Shown here one piece after another: positions 1 to 6,321 of a stretch of 9,621 nucleotides of DNA. The stretch covers positions 1-9,621 of the forward strand of contig JAFAPL010000222.1 of assembly GCA_019247135.1 (NCBI GenBank). The letters run 5' to 3'. The DNA comes from Chloroflexota bacterium. Lineage in GTDB: Bacteria; Chloroflexota; UBA6077; CF-72. The position numbers were made by a program, and so were the translations under genes. Positions within the stretch are counted from its first letter, which is position 1. Each line of letters starts with the position of its first letter. Under the pieces are notes generated by a model, which was given only the letters and a program-made list of their open reading frames with translations, had not been told where the DNA came from and ran no database searches.

Positions 1-1
1 C

Positions 2-154
2 GGGCGGATCAATGTCGCCTTCGAGGACGTGCGAAGGGTCGCACTGCCAGCTCTCCGACACAGGCTGATTCTCAGTTTCGAGGCGGAGGCGAAAGGTATG
101 ACCTCCGATCGCGTCGTGGCCGAACTGGTCAACGCCGTGCCGGAGAAGGGATAG
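2..154 (+). CDS. MoxR-family AAA+ ATPase, C-terminal end (5' truncated by window edge)
   Basis: Only the last 50 residues are present, entered in frame at base 2 and ending at TAG 152-154. The visible text (INVAFEDVRRVALPALRHRL, then LILSFEAEAKGMTSDRVV and a final NAVPEKG) matches the C-terminal lid helices of MoxR ATPases, where a 'DVR..ALPVLRHR' segment carries the sensor-2 arginine region and is followed by 'F.AEAEG...D.V...L...VP'. MoxR proteins are cytoplasmic AAA+ chaperone-like ATPases, typically encoded beside DUF58 and VWA proteins that they are thought to activate or load with metal or cofactor. Walker A and B motifs lie outside the window. The DUF58 gene follows immediately in the same reading frame, separated only by the amber stop. 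The family call is supported both by the residues and by the DUF58-VWA neighbours. Confidence 0.88.
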   Translation, partial: GRINVAFEDVRRVALPALRHRLILSFEAEAKGMTSDRVVAELVNAVPEKG

Positions 155-208
155 AAACTCCTGGAGGTCAGCACCGCGACGCTGGCGCGGTTCGATCGAC
201 TCACGTTC

Positions 209-1021
209 GTGAGTCGCCATGCGGCGCGCGCCGGACTGGGGGGTGAGCACCGCAGCCGTCGCCCGTCGCCCTCGACCGACTTCGTCGACTACCGGCCGTA
301 TCACCCTGGCGACGACTTCCGGCGCGTTGACTGGAACGTGTACGGCCGGCTCGGGACGCTCCAGGTGAAAGTCACCGAGGGACGCGAGCGGCTGAACGTG
401 CTGTTCGTGCTGGACTCTTCGGGCTCCATGGCCTGGGGCGGTGCACACGACAAGCTGAAGTTCGCGGTCCAACTGGTGGCAAGTCTGGGATACGTCGCGC
501 TCAGTCGCGCGGACCAGGTGCGGGTGAGCCTGCTGGGTGCTGATTCGAGTGGCGCTCTGAAAGGTCGCGGGCGCACAGGCGAGCTCGTGCGCTTTCTGTC
601 ATCCGTCGTGCCGACCGGCGAGGTAGACCTCAATGGCCGCCTCGGCGAGGTGGTGCCGAGCTCGCCCAACCAGGCGCTGGTGGTCGTCGTATCGGATCTG
701 CTGGTGGCGGATGGGGTCGCCGCAAGCTGGGACGCGTTGCTGGGCTTCGACGTAGTGGTGGTCCATGTTGTGGCACCGGAGGAGATGGAGCCGCGGTTGA
801 CAGGTGAGGCGGAGCTCGTGGACGCGGAGACGGGCGAAGTCATGCACATCGGCGCCAGCCTGGAAACCCTGTCGGCATATCGGACACGCTTCGCAGAGTG
901 GTTGGACCAGCAGCGGACCGAGTGCGAGCGGAGGGAGATGCGCTACGTGCGGGTGCGTACGGATCGTCCGCTCGAGCAGGTCATGCTCGAGGATTTGAGG
1001 GGCGCCGGAGTGTTGCGGTGA
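209..1021 (+). CDS. DUF58 domain-containing protein (MoxR partner)
   Basis: The product has the DUF58 signature HRSRR..S.DF.DYRPY.PGDD.RR.DWN (residues 14-43 counted from GTG 209), followed by a VWA-like fold. The first metal-site loop is DSSGSM (69-74), DLNGRL (140-145) fits the threonine-loop region, and the third strand ends in VSDLL (161-165). No membrane segment is visible, so this is probably a soluble cytoplasmic partner of the upstream MoxR ATPase. GTG 209 is the first ordinary start codon, but it has no ribosome binding site and cuts off the short helix normally found before the HRSRR motif. In-frame codons upstream encode LARFDRLTFVSRHAARAG, which looks like that helix, so translation probably begins further up. 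The candidates are CTG 161, 10 bases after an AAGGG, or CTG 182. From CTG 161 the protein would have 286 residues. The stop overlaps the next start as GTGA. The family call is firm; the start is not. Confidence 0.9.
   Translation: MSRHAARAGLGGEHRSRRPSPSTDFVDYRPYHPGDDFRRVDWNVYGRLGTLQVKVTEGRERLNVLFVLDSSGSMAWGGAHDKLKFAVQLVASLGYVALSRADQVRVSLLGADSSGALKGRGRTGELVRFLSSVVPTGEVDLNGRLGEVVPSSPNQALVVVVSDLLVADGVAASWDALLGFDVVVVHVVAPEEMEPRLTGEAELVDAETGEVMHIGASLETLSAYRTRFAEWLDQQRTECERREMRYVRVRTDRPLEQVMLEDLRGAGVLR
971..991. repeat. Inverted repeat, 8-base arms with 5-base loop, near the DUF58/VWA junction
   Basis: CTCGAGCA (971-978) is followed by a 5-base loop and its exact reverse complement TGCTCGAG (984-991). 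It lies in the last codons of DUF58, ending 26 bases before the GTG start of the next gene and just upstream of that gene's ribosome binding site. An RNA hairpin here could influence coupling between the two genes. It has no following T run, so it is not a typical terminator. Codon choice in GC-rich DNA could also produce it by chance. Confidence 0.3.
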
Positions 1022-2628
1022 CCTTTCTGGCGCCAGTTGCGCTGGTCGCGTTGCTGGCGGTGCCGGTGATTTACCTGGTGCACCTGCTGCGCGGCAGTCG
1101 AAAACGTGTGGTCGTGCCCGCGCTGTTCGTGTGGGCAGATCTGCCGCGGGCACGCAGCGGGCGCACCCAACGTCGGCGCCCGCCCTTCACGTTGCTGCTG
1201 TTGCTCCAGTTGATCGCTGCCGGACTGGCGGCGCTGGCGCTGGCCCGACCGGCGAGTCCGAGCGACCCACCGAAGCACGTCGCCCTGATTCTGGATGAGA
1301 GCGCCAGCATGCAGGCGACGGACGTCAGTCCGTCGCGCTTCGGCCTCGCGCAGCAGCGCGGGCTGGAGCGACTCGACAGCTTGCGCGCGGTGGATCAGGT
1401 CAGCGTTATCAGCGCCGGCGCGACGGCAACATTGTTGGCCAGCGGTCCGCCGCAGAGCGTCAGGCAGGCGGTAAACGCATCCCAGCCAGGTCACTCCGCG
1501 GGTGCCGTGCGTGAGGCGTTGGCGCTCGCGTCCGCGCAGGTATCGGCAACGGCCGAGCGGGCGGGCCGCATCGTCGTGATCACGGACGCCGCGTGGCCAA
1601 CCATGCAGAGCGTTGGACCGCTCGCGGCGCCGGTCGAGGTGGTCACCGTCGGTGGCGGAGCGGAAAATCAGTCGGTCGAAAATCTGGCGGTCCGCATGAA
1701 TCCGTCGGGAGAGGCACAGACGGCGTTCTTCGACGTCGCGAATTGGGCGGAGCACCGCGTGCGGGTGACTGTCAATCTCACGGGAGACGGTGCGCCGCTG
1801 GACACGCGGCAGATCGACGTCGCGGCGCGCTCGAAGACGGCGGTGAGTGTGCCGGTGCCGACGGATGTGAGGCGGGTGAAGCTCGCCCTGCAGGGCCACG
1901 ACGCGCTCGCAGCAGATGATTCCCAGGAAGTCCTCACCGGCGGTGGGCCGCAGCGCGACGTCGTTTTGTCAGGACGGGCGCACGCGGACCTCCGGCGCGC
2001 TCTGGAATCGATCCCGTTCATAAAGCTGCACGTCGACGATGGCTGGCCACAACCGGCGCTTACCGTCCTGGACGGTACGTTGCCTGCGCAGTTGCCGAGC
2101 GGACCGTTGCTGCTGGTCGATCCGCCGGCGGACAGCGGCCGCCTGCTGGGCGTGGGACTCGGCAGTGGTGCGAGATTGCAACAGGACAGTCCGTTGCTCC
2201 AGGGACTGGATGTTGGCTCGCTGGAACGCGAGACGCCATCCGTGAACGGGGTGCCAGGGTGGTCAAAGGTGGTCCTCGGTACAGCACAGGGCCCGCTGCT
2301 CCTGGAAGGGAAACTGGAAGGGCATGCGGTGGTCGCGCTCACGTTCGATCCGGTCCTGTCTGGACTCGAGAAGTCACTGGCATTTCCGTTGCTGATCAGC
2401 AACGCGTCGTCATACTTGCTGGCGGAGGCCGAGTCTGGTTCGGTGGCGACTCCGACCGAAGCCTTCGATCCCGCGGAGTCGGACATTCAGCCGCGACCGG
2501 TGCCATCCTTCGAGCAGGCTCCGAGGACTGATCCGTCTGGTGCGCTTCAGGATCGCTGGCCATGGCTGGCCGGAGCGCTGCTCGTGCTCCTCGGGCTGGA
2601 GTGGGTCGTGTTCGCGAGGCGTGGATGA
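1018..2628 (+). CDS. BatA-type N-terminal domain / VWA domain membrane protein
   Basis: The protein has 536 residues from GTG 1018, chosen because GGAG (1007-1010) sits 7 bases upstream and the start overlaps the DUF58 stop. The frame is open 40 codons further up, but that part is only a shadow of DUF58. Residues 1-80 form the BatA/aerotolerance-regulator N-terminal region: membrane helix about 3-23, a short R-rich segment, then helix about 57-77. Next comes a VWA domain (about 86-212) with ILDESASM (91-98) and VVITD (186-190). A beta-sandwich-like part (about 217-305) and a GATase-like alpha/beta part (about 313-465) follow, then a C-terminal helix (515-532) and a final basic ARRG. The VWA and later domains probably lie between helices 2 and 3 on the extracytoplasmic side. 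The usual MIDAS threonine loop reads GHSAGAV (158-164), so metal binding may be weak. There is no cysteine. It is likely a surface partner in the MoxR-VWA system; its function is not defined. Confidence 0.87.
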   Translation: MTFLAPVALVALLAVPVIYLVHLLRGSRKRVVVPALFVWADLPRARSGRTQRRRPPFTLLLLLQLIAAGLAALALARPASPSDPPKHVALILDESASMQATDVSPSRFGLAQQRGLERLDSLRAVDQVSVISAGATATLLASGPPQSVRQAVNASQPGHSAGAVREALALASAQVSATAERAGRIVVITDAAWPTMQSVGPLAAPVEVVTVGGGAENQSVENLAVRMNPSGEAQTAFFDVANWAEHRVRVTVNLTGDGAPLDTRQIDVAARSKTAVSVPVPTDVRRVKLALQGHDALAADDSQEVLTGGGPQRDVVLSGRAHADLRRALESIPFIKLHVDDGWPQPALTVLDGTLPAQLPSGPLLLVDPPADSGRLLGVGLGSGARLQQDSPLLQGLDVGSLERETPSVNGVPGWSKVVLGTAQGPLLLEGKLEGHAVVALTFDPVLSGLEKSLAFPLLISNASSYLLAEAESGSVATPTEAFDPAESDIQPRPVPSFEQAPRTDPSGALQDRWPWLAGALLVLLGLEWVVFARRG

Positions 2629-5165
2629 CCCAGGTGCTTCCTGTACTGCGATCCTTGCGGTTCGATCAGCCGCTGGTATTCGCGGTGCTGCTCCTGGCCT
2701 TGCCGCTGGTGCTGCTGGTGCCGCGGGCGCGATTGGGCTCCACCGGTGCCCTGCTGCGGGTCGGGATCATGGCGACGCGCCTGATCATCGTCGCGCTGGT
2801 GGTGACCGCGCTGGCTGCTCCATCGGTCCGACCGCCGGGGCACGCGCGCGCGGTGGTGTTTGCACTCGATACCTCGCAGAGCATGAGCCCCGAGCAGCAA
2901 CAATGGGCGCGCGCATGGATCGAGCGCGCAGCGAGCGCACTGCCTCCGGGTAGCCACTCGCAGACGGTGGAGTTTGGTCGCAACGCGCAACTGAGCGGAG
3001 GAACACCGCCCGCCAGCGACAGCACCGATCTTTCGGCGGCGTTGCGAATGGCTGCCGGACTTCTGCCGACTGAGGCCAGCTTTTCGCCCGAAATCGTCTT
3101 GTTGACTGATGGATGGTCCAATCTGGGTGCGTCACCCACCGATGTTGTCAGTCAGGGCGTCGCGGTCTCGTATGTGGCGCCGCCGCGACTGGGCCATCTG
3201 CCGCTCGCGGTCGTGCACACGTTGGATGTGCCGCAGGCGGTGCGGGCCGGAGAGCAATTCGAGGTCTCGATCGATCTGCAGTCGGCCGACAGCGTGGATG
3301 CGCAGCTGCGATTATGGATTGGCCCGCGGCTCGTGACGCAAGGGCCGGTGCATCTGGACCCCGGAGAGACGCACCTGTCACTCGCGCAATCCGTGGACAC
3401 ACCGGCGCTGGTGACTGTTCGAGCAGATCTGCTCGTCGGAAGTGATACGAGCAGCATGTCGGCGGTAACGCTGGTGAAACCCGCCGGGCGTATTCTCGTC
3501 CTTGCCGACCAACAGGCGGACGCGGACCCGCTGGTGTCGCTGCTGCGAGCTCAGGGCATGCAGGTGGATCGCGCCGCGCCATCCAGCGTACCGCCCTCGG
3601 CGAATCAGCTCACTGGCGACGACGCGATCCTGCTGGTCAATACTCCGGCGACAAGCCTCAGCCTGGACCAGCAAAGGACCTTGCAGTCGTACGTCCAGGA
3701 TCTCGGACGGGGTCTGGTGGTGATCGGTGGAGCGCGCACGTTCTCGCCCGGCGGATACCAGGGCACAGCGCTGGACGACATGCTGCCGGTCGCCGCGGAT
3801 CCACCCATCGAACCGAAGCAGGGCAACCTGGCCTTGTTTCTGGTGATCGACCGCTCGGGCAGCATGGACATCGTCACCGGCGCGTCGGGGACCAGTCGCT
3901 CGGCAACCAAGATGGCTATGGCGCGTGAGGCTGCCAGCCAGGCCGCCGAGCTGCTCCAACCCAACGACACGCTGGGCGTGATCGCATTCGACTCGAGCTT
4001 CCAGTGGATCGTTCCACCGTCCGTTCTGACTGGACCGGATGACATCAAACGCGCGCAGGACCAGATCAGCACGATCAAAGCCGGTGGGGGGACGGTCATT
4101 CTTCCACCACTCGAAGCGGCGTTTCAGGCGGCAGCAAGTTCCGACGCTCCACTCAAGCACATCATCCTGATGACGGATGGCGAGTCGAACGACGTCGGCT
4201 ACGAGGACCTGATCAGTCGGATGAATCCATACAACATCACGCTGTCGACGCTGGCGATCGGCTCCGACGCGGATACCAAACTACTATCCAATCTCGCGCA
4301 CATCGGCGGTGGACGCTATTACTTCACCGAGCGCAGCACGCAGATTCCACAGATCGCGAGCAAAGAAACAAATATCTTGACGCGCAATGCGATTGTGGAG
4401 GGCCGGGTTGCCGCCGTAGTGGTCGACCCGAGTCCGATTCTCAGGTCGGTGTCTGGCGACTTACCACCACTGACGGGATACGTGGCGACGACGCGCAAAG
4501 ACCGCGCCGTAACCGCGCTGGAGACCGAACGCGGTCATCCATTGCTGGCCCACTGGCAATACGGGCTGGGACGCGTGGTTGCCTGGACCTCGGAAGCGCA
4601 GCAGGGCTGGACCAGCGAGTGGGCGAACTGGTCGAGTGCCGGCCAGTTCTGGTCGCAGGCCGTGCGGTGGGCGCTACCCGCGCCGATTTCGTCGGATTTT
4701 CTCCCGTCGGCACAGATGGGGACGGACGGTCGGCACGTATCGCTCGGACTCCAGTCTTTGCGCGAGGACGGACATTTCTCAGATCTGCAGGAGACACACG
4801 CCACCATTGTTGGGCCTGACGGTGCGGCACGGCAGATCACGTTGCCGCAGGTTGCGCCTGGCACATACGAGCTCACGACGGAGGTGTCCGCGCCCGGGAG
4901 CTATCAAGTATTGTTCTCGCAGGGAAGCCGCGAGGAGGTGGGTGGATTCAGCGTGCCGGACTCCGTTGAGCTGCACACCGCGGGCATCAACACGGCCTTA
5001 CTCGAGCAGCTGGCGAACGCGACTGGAGGCCACGTGCTCAGCGATCCGGGCGACCTGGCACGGCCGGCCTCCGGAGCTGGCCCGGCGGTGTACTTGTGGC
5101 CGTGGCTTGTCGGATTGGCCCTGCTACTGCTGCCGCTCGACGTCTATTTACGCCGACGCGCGTGA
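2625..5165 (+). CDS. Large membrane protein with two VWA domains and a GATase1-like domain
   Basis: The protein has 846 residues from ATG 2625, chosen because it overlaps the previous stop (ATGA) and has GAGG 5 bases upstream. An earlier in-frame ATG at 2562 lies inside the preceding gene. Order of parts: membrane helices about 17-33 and 47-65; VWA1 (about 76-185) with DTSQS (82-86), STD (133-135) and LLTDG (159-163); a beta-sandwich-like part (about 193-284); a GATase1-like half (about 288-390) with RILVLAD and LVVIGGARTFSPGGY; VWA2 (about 401-575) with complete MIDAS residues DRSGS (409-413), GGGT (487-490) and MTDGESND (516-523); the second GATase-like half (about 595-685) with GLGRVVAWTSE; a further beta-rich part (about 700-780); and a C-terminal helix (about 823-841) ending in RRRA. 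The GATase nucleophile cysteine is absent, as is all cysteine, so amidotransferase activity is unlikely. It probably acts outside the membrane as an adhesion or assembly scaffold driven by the MoxR ATPase; the target is unknown. Confidence 0.87.
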   Translation: MTQVLPVLRSLRFDQPLVFAVLLLALPLVLLVPRARLGSTGALLRVGIMATRLIIVALVVTALAAPSVRPPGHARAVVFALDTSQSMSPEQQQWARAWIERAASALPPGSHSQTVEFGRNAQLSGGTPPASDSTDLSAALRMAAGLLPTEASFSPEIVLLTDGWSNLGASPTDVVSQGVAVSYVAPPRLGHLPLAVVHTLDVPQAVRAGEQFEVSIDLQSADSVDAQLRLWIGPRLVTQGPVHLDPGETHLSLAQSVDTPALVTVRADLLVGSDTSSMSAVTLVKPAGRILVLADQQADADPLVSLLRAQGMQVDRAAPSSVPPSANQLTGDDAILLVNTPATSLSLDQQRTLQSYVQDLGRGLVVIGGARTFSPGGYQGTALDDMLPVAADPPIEPKQGNLALFLVIDRSGSMDIVTGASGTSRSATKMAMAREAASQAAELLQPNDTLGVIAFDSSFQWIVPPSVLTGPDDIKRAQDQISTIKAGGGTVILPPLEAAFQAAASSDAPLKHIILMTDGESNDVGYEDLISRMNPYNITLSTLAIGSDADTKLLSNLAHIGGGRYYFTERSTQIPQIASKETNILTRNAIVEGRVAAVVVDPSPILRSVSGDLPPLTGYVATTRKDRAVTALETERGHPLLAHWQYGLGRVVAWTSEAQQGWTSEWANWSSAGQFWSQAVRWALPAPISSDFLPSAQMGTDGRHVSLGLQSLREDGHFSDLQETHATIVGPDGAARQITLPQVAPGTYELTTEVSAPGSYQVLFSQGSREEVGGFSVPDSVELHTAGINTALLEQLANATGGHVLSDPGDLARPASGAGPAVYLWPWLVGLALLLLPLDVYLRRRA
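3420..3435. repeat. Perfect 16-base palindrome inside the double-VWA gene
   Basis: CGAGCAGATCTGCTCG reads the same on both strands. It falls within codons for VRADLLVG in the beta-sandwich part of the protein. Its CGAGCA and TGCTCG arms are identical to the inner arms of the inverted repeat at 971-991. It may be fortuitous, as it is fully inside coding sequence. Confidence 0.3.
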
Positions 5166-5618
5166 GATACGTTCCGTAATTTGCTCGGGACTGAGCGTCT
5201 CCTTGACGGTCGCCAGGGCCCAGATGTGGCCGAACGGGTCCGTCACCCAGGCGTAGCGATCACCGAAAAACGTGTCAGCGGGACGCATTGTCGGCACCGC
5301 GCCAGCCGCGAGGGCACGCTCGAACCAGGTATCCACGTCGTCGACGTAGAGCTCGAGCAGGACGCACGTGCCGCCAAGTGTTTCCGGTGCGCGCACGCGC
5401 GCCTCCGGATGCTGCTGCATGTGCTCGTATGAGACGAGGATGACGGAGTCCGCGAGGCGGAGCTGCGCGTGCAGTCCCATTCCGCTCGGCATCTCCGACC
5501 TGTACAACTCCTCGGCCGCGAACGCCTGCTTGTAAAAGGCGACTGCCCGCTGGCCGTCGCGGACGATCAAATGTGGGCTGATCTGCCGAGTATTCGGTCG
5601 TGCGCCTTTGATGGCCAT
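5148..5618 (-). CDS. VOC-superfamily protein, YdhP/PhnB-like glyoxalase/bleomycin-resistance fold
   Basis: The 156-residue product starts at ATG 5618-5616, with AAGGAG (5631-5626) 7 bases upstream on the minus strand, the clearest ribosome binding site in the window. It has two paired beta-alpha-beta-beta-beta modules. The first reads ISPHLIVRDGQRAVAFYKQAF (13-33), then HAQLRLADSVILVS (50-63). The second reads LLELYVDDVDTWFERALAAGA (87-107), then FFGDRYAWVTDPFGHIWALAT (117-137). The GDR....DPFGH.W.LAT.KE text and the SPEQI tail are typical of YdhP-type members. Such proteins bind metal or small ligands; substrate cannot be read from sequence, and names such as glyoxalase or bleomycin resistance describe the fold only. 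His16 and His50 are candidate metal ligands. It is soluble. Its last 18 bases overlap the end of the convergent VWA gene. It may be transcribed separately from the DinB gene, from the 168-base gap upstream. Confidence 0.9.
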   Translation of the reverse strand: MAIKGARPNTRQISPHLIVRDGQRAVAFYKQAFAAEELYRSEMPSGMGLHAQLRLADSVILVSYEHMQQHPEARVRAPETLGGTCVLLELYVDDVDTWFERALAAGAVPTMRPADTFFGDRYAWVTDPFGHIWALATVKETLSPEQITERISRASA

Positions 5619-5625
5619 GGTGCGG

Positions 5626-5631
5626 CTCCTT
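5626..5631 (-). promoter_or_regulatory. Ribosome binding site of the VOC gene
   Basis: On the minus strand the sequence reads AAGGAG, 7 bases before the ATG at 5618. This is a near-perfect Shine-Dalgarno match, and it fixes the start of the VOC protein and argues for independent translation initiation there. Confidence 0.75.
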
Positions 5632-5728
5632 TGCTCGACATGTCAGACGTGAGATTGCCTGGCCCGCAGGATTGTTCGCGATGCGGAGCATCACGCCGCG
5701 CGCTGGCGCTGTTGGTTCCACATTGTTC

Positions 5729-5740
5729 AACTTGCAAGTT
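5729..5740. promoter_or_regulatory. Perfect 12-base palindrome AACTTGCAAGTT, possible operator
   Basis: AACTTG is followed directly by CAAGTT, a perfect palindrome about 110 bases upstream of the VOC start and inside the AT-richer part of the gap. Sites of this size commonly bind dimeric repressors or activators. No regulator gene is visible in the window, so the function is inferred from symmetry and location alone. Confidence 0.35.
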
Positions 5741-5786
5741 ATTCGCCCCGGCTAGTCGAAGCGGCAGCCTACGTGAAGGATGCGAA

Positions 5787-6311
5787 CTAGTATGGCAGCC
5801 AGTGGCGAGCTTCGATCAACCCACGGATGTACGCCATCTGACCGGCGTGCTGCATACAGTCATCCAGCACGCTGATGAGACGCACACCGACGGTGACCGG
5901 TGGGTCCCAGGGCTCGTCGAGCTCGCGGTCGAGCTGGTCGCACGTGAGCGAGCGTACGTATTCAACGGATGGCTGGTGCACGGCGGCGTGATAGTCGATC
6001 AGGACCTGCGCGCTCGGCGGCTGTAAAGCGGCGACCTGGGCCGATGTATGTCCGAAGCCTGTGTCATCACCCGTCGCGGGCCGGTTGAAGCGCGCGTGCC
6101 AGCCTCGATCGAGCCATGCTTGCGGACGCCCCGCCAGGTCGGAGATGTGGTCGTCCTGCACACGCGTCAGGTGCCAGGCGAGCCAGCCGATCGAGTTCGC
6201 CTCCGGGTCTGGCCGAAACACCAGCTGTTCTGGAGTGAGCCCGGATAAATACTGGTGCATGTGCTCTTCGATGCGACCGAGTCCGTCGAGGATCAGGTCC
6301 TTGCAGTCCAT
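5787..6311 (-). CDS. DinB-superfamily (DUF664-like) putative metalloprotein
   Basis: The 174-residue soluble protein starts at ATG 6311-6309, 10 bases after the stop of the permease gene, and ends at TAG 5789-5787. It shows the four-helix DinB pattern: an N-terminal helix (DCKDLILDGLGRIEEHMHQY), the LTPEQLVFRPDPEANSIGWL linker (25-44), helix 2 with WHLTRVQDDH (46-55), and a last helix with DDCMQHAGQMAYIRGLIEAR (150-169) that matches the 'HaGqm..lR.li' motif. His47 and His155 are the likely metal ligands; the residue four before His155 is Asp151 where many relatives have histidine. The superfamily includes mycothiol- or bacillithiol-dependent transferases and many proteins of unknown role, so no reaction is assigned. 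No Shine-Dalgarno sequence is seen before the ATG, which suggests translation coupled to the permease gene. Confidence 0.88.
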   Translation of the reverse strand: MDCKDLILDGLGRIEEHMHQYLSGLTPEQLVFRPDPEANSIGWLAWHLTRVQDDHISDLAGRPQAWLDRGWHARFNRPATGDDTGFGHTSAQVAALQPPSAQVLIDYHAAVHQPSVEYVRSLTCDQLDRELDEPWDPPVTVGVRLISVLDDCMQHAGQMAYIRGLIEARHWLPY

Positions 6312-6321
6312 GGCAGGCAGC

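Larger units (their letters stand above)
5619..5786. other. Intergenic gap between the DinB and VOC genes
   Basis: This 168-base gap is the longest non-coding stretch in the window. It lies upstream of the VOC gene and downstream of the DinB stop. It carries the VOC ribosome binding site, a 12-base perfect palindrome (5729-5740) and a locally AT-richer patch around 5711-5745 in otherwise GC-rich DNA, where a promoter would be plausible. No convincing sigma70-type -35/-10 pair with standard spacing was found, and no clear stem followed by a T run for DinB termination. A 7-base direct repeat (GGCAGCC at 5763-5769 and 5794-5800) is present but looks incidental. Confidence 0.5.

Noticed and set aside
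898..1017. Longer start for the BatA-type protein, at an upstream in-frame start codon
   Set aside because: The extra 40 residues are a shadow of the DUF58 C-terminus. GTG 1018 has a well-spaced GGAG, overlaps the DUF58 stop and begins right at the expected membrane helix.
2562..2624. Longer start for the double-VWA protein at ATG 2562
   Set aside because: It would overlap the previous gene by 67 bases and add 21 R- and A-rich residues before the first helix. ATG 2625 with GAGG upstream and the ATGA overlap is better.
3378..4160. 260-codon minus-strand frame opposite the double-VWA gene
   Set aside because: It is opposite clear GATase-like and VWA motifs, and its own product has no membrane segment, motif or plausible start context.
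5275..5730. Minus-strand open frame covering the VOC gene and its upstream gap
   Set aside because: Most of it is the VOC gene read in another frame, giving an R- and P-rich product without recognisable domains. The true VOC frame has full family motifs and a strong ribosome binding site.
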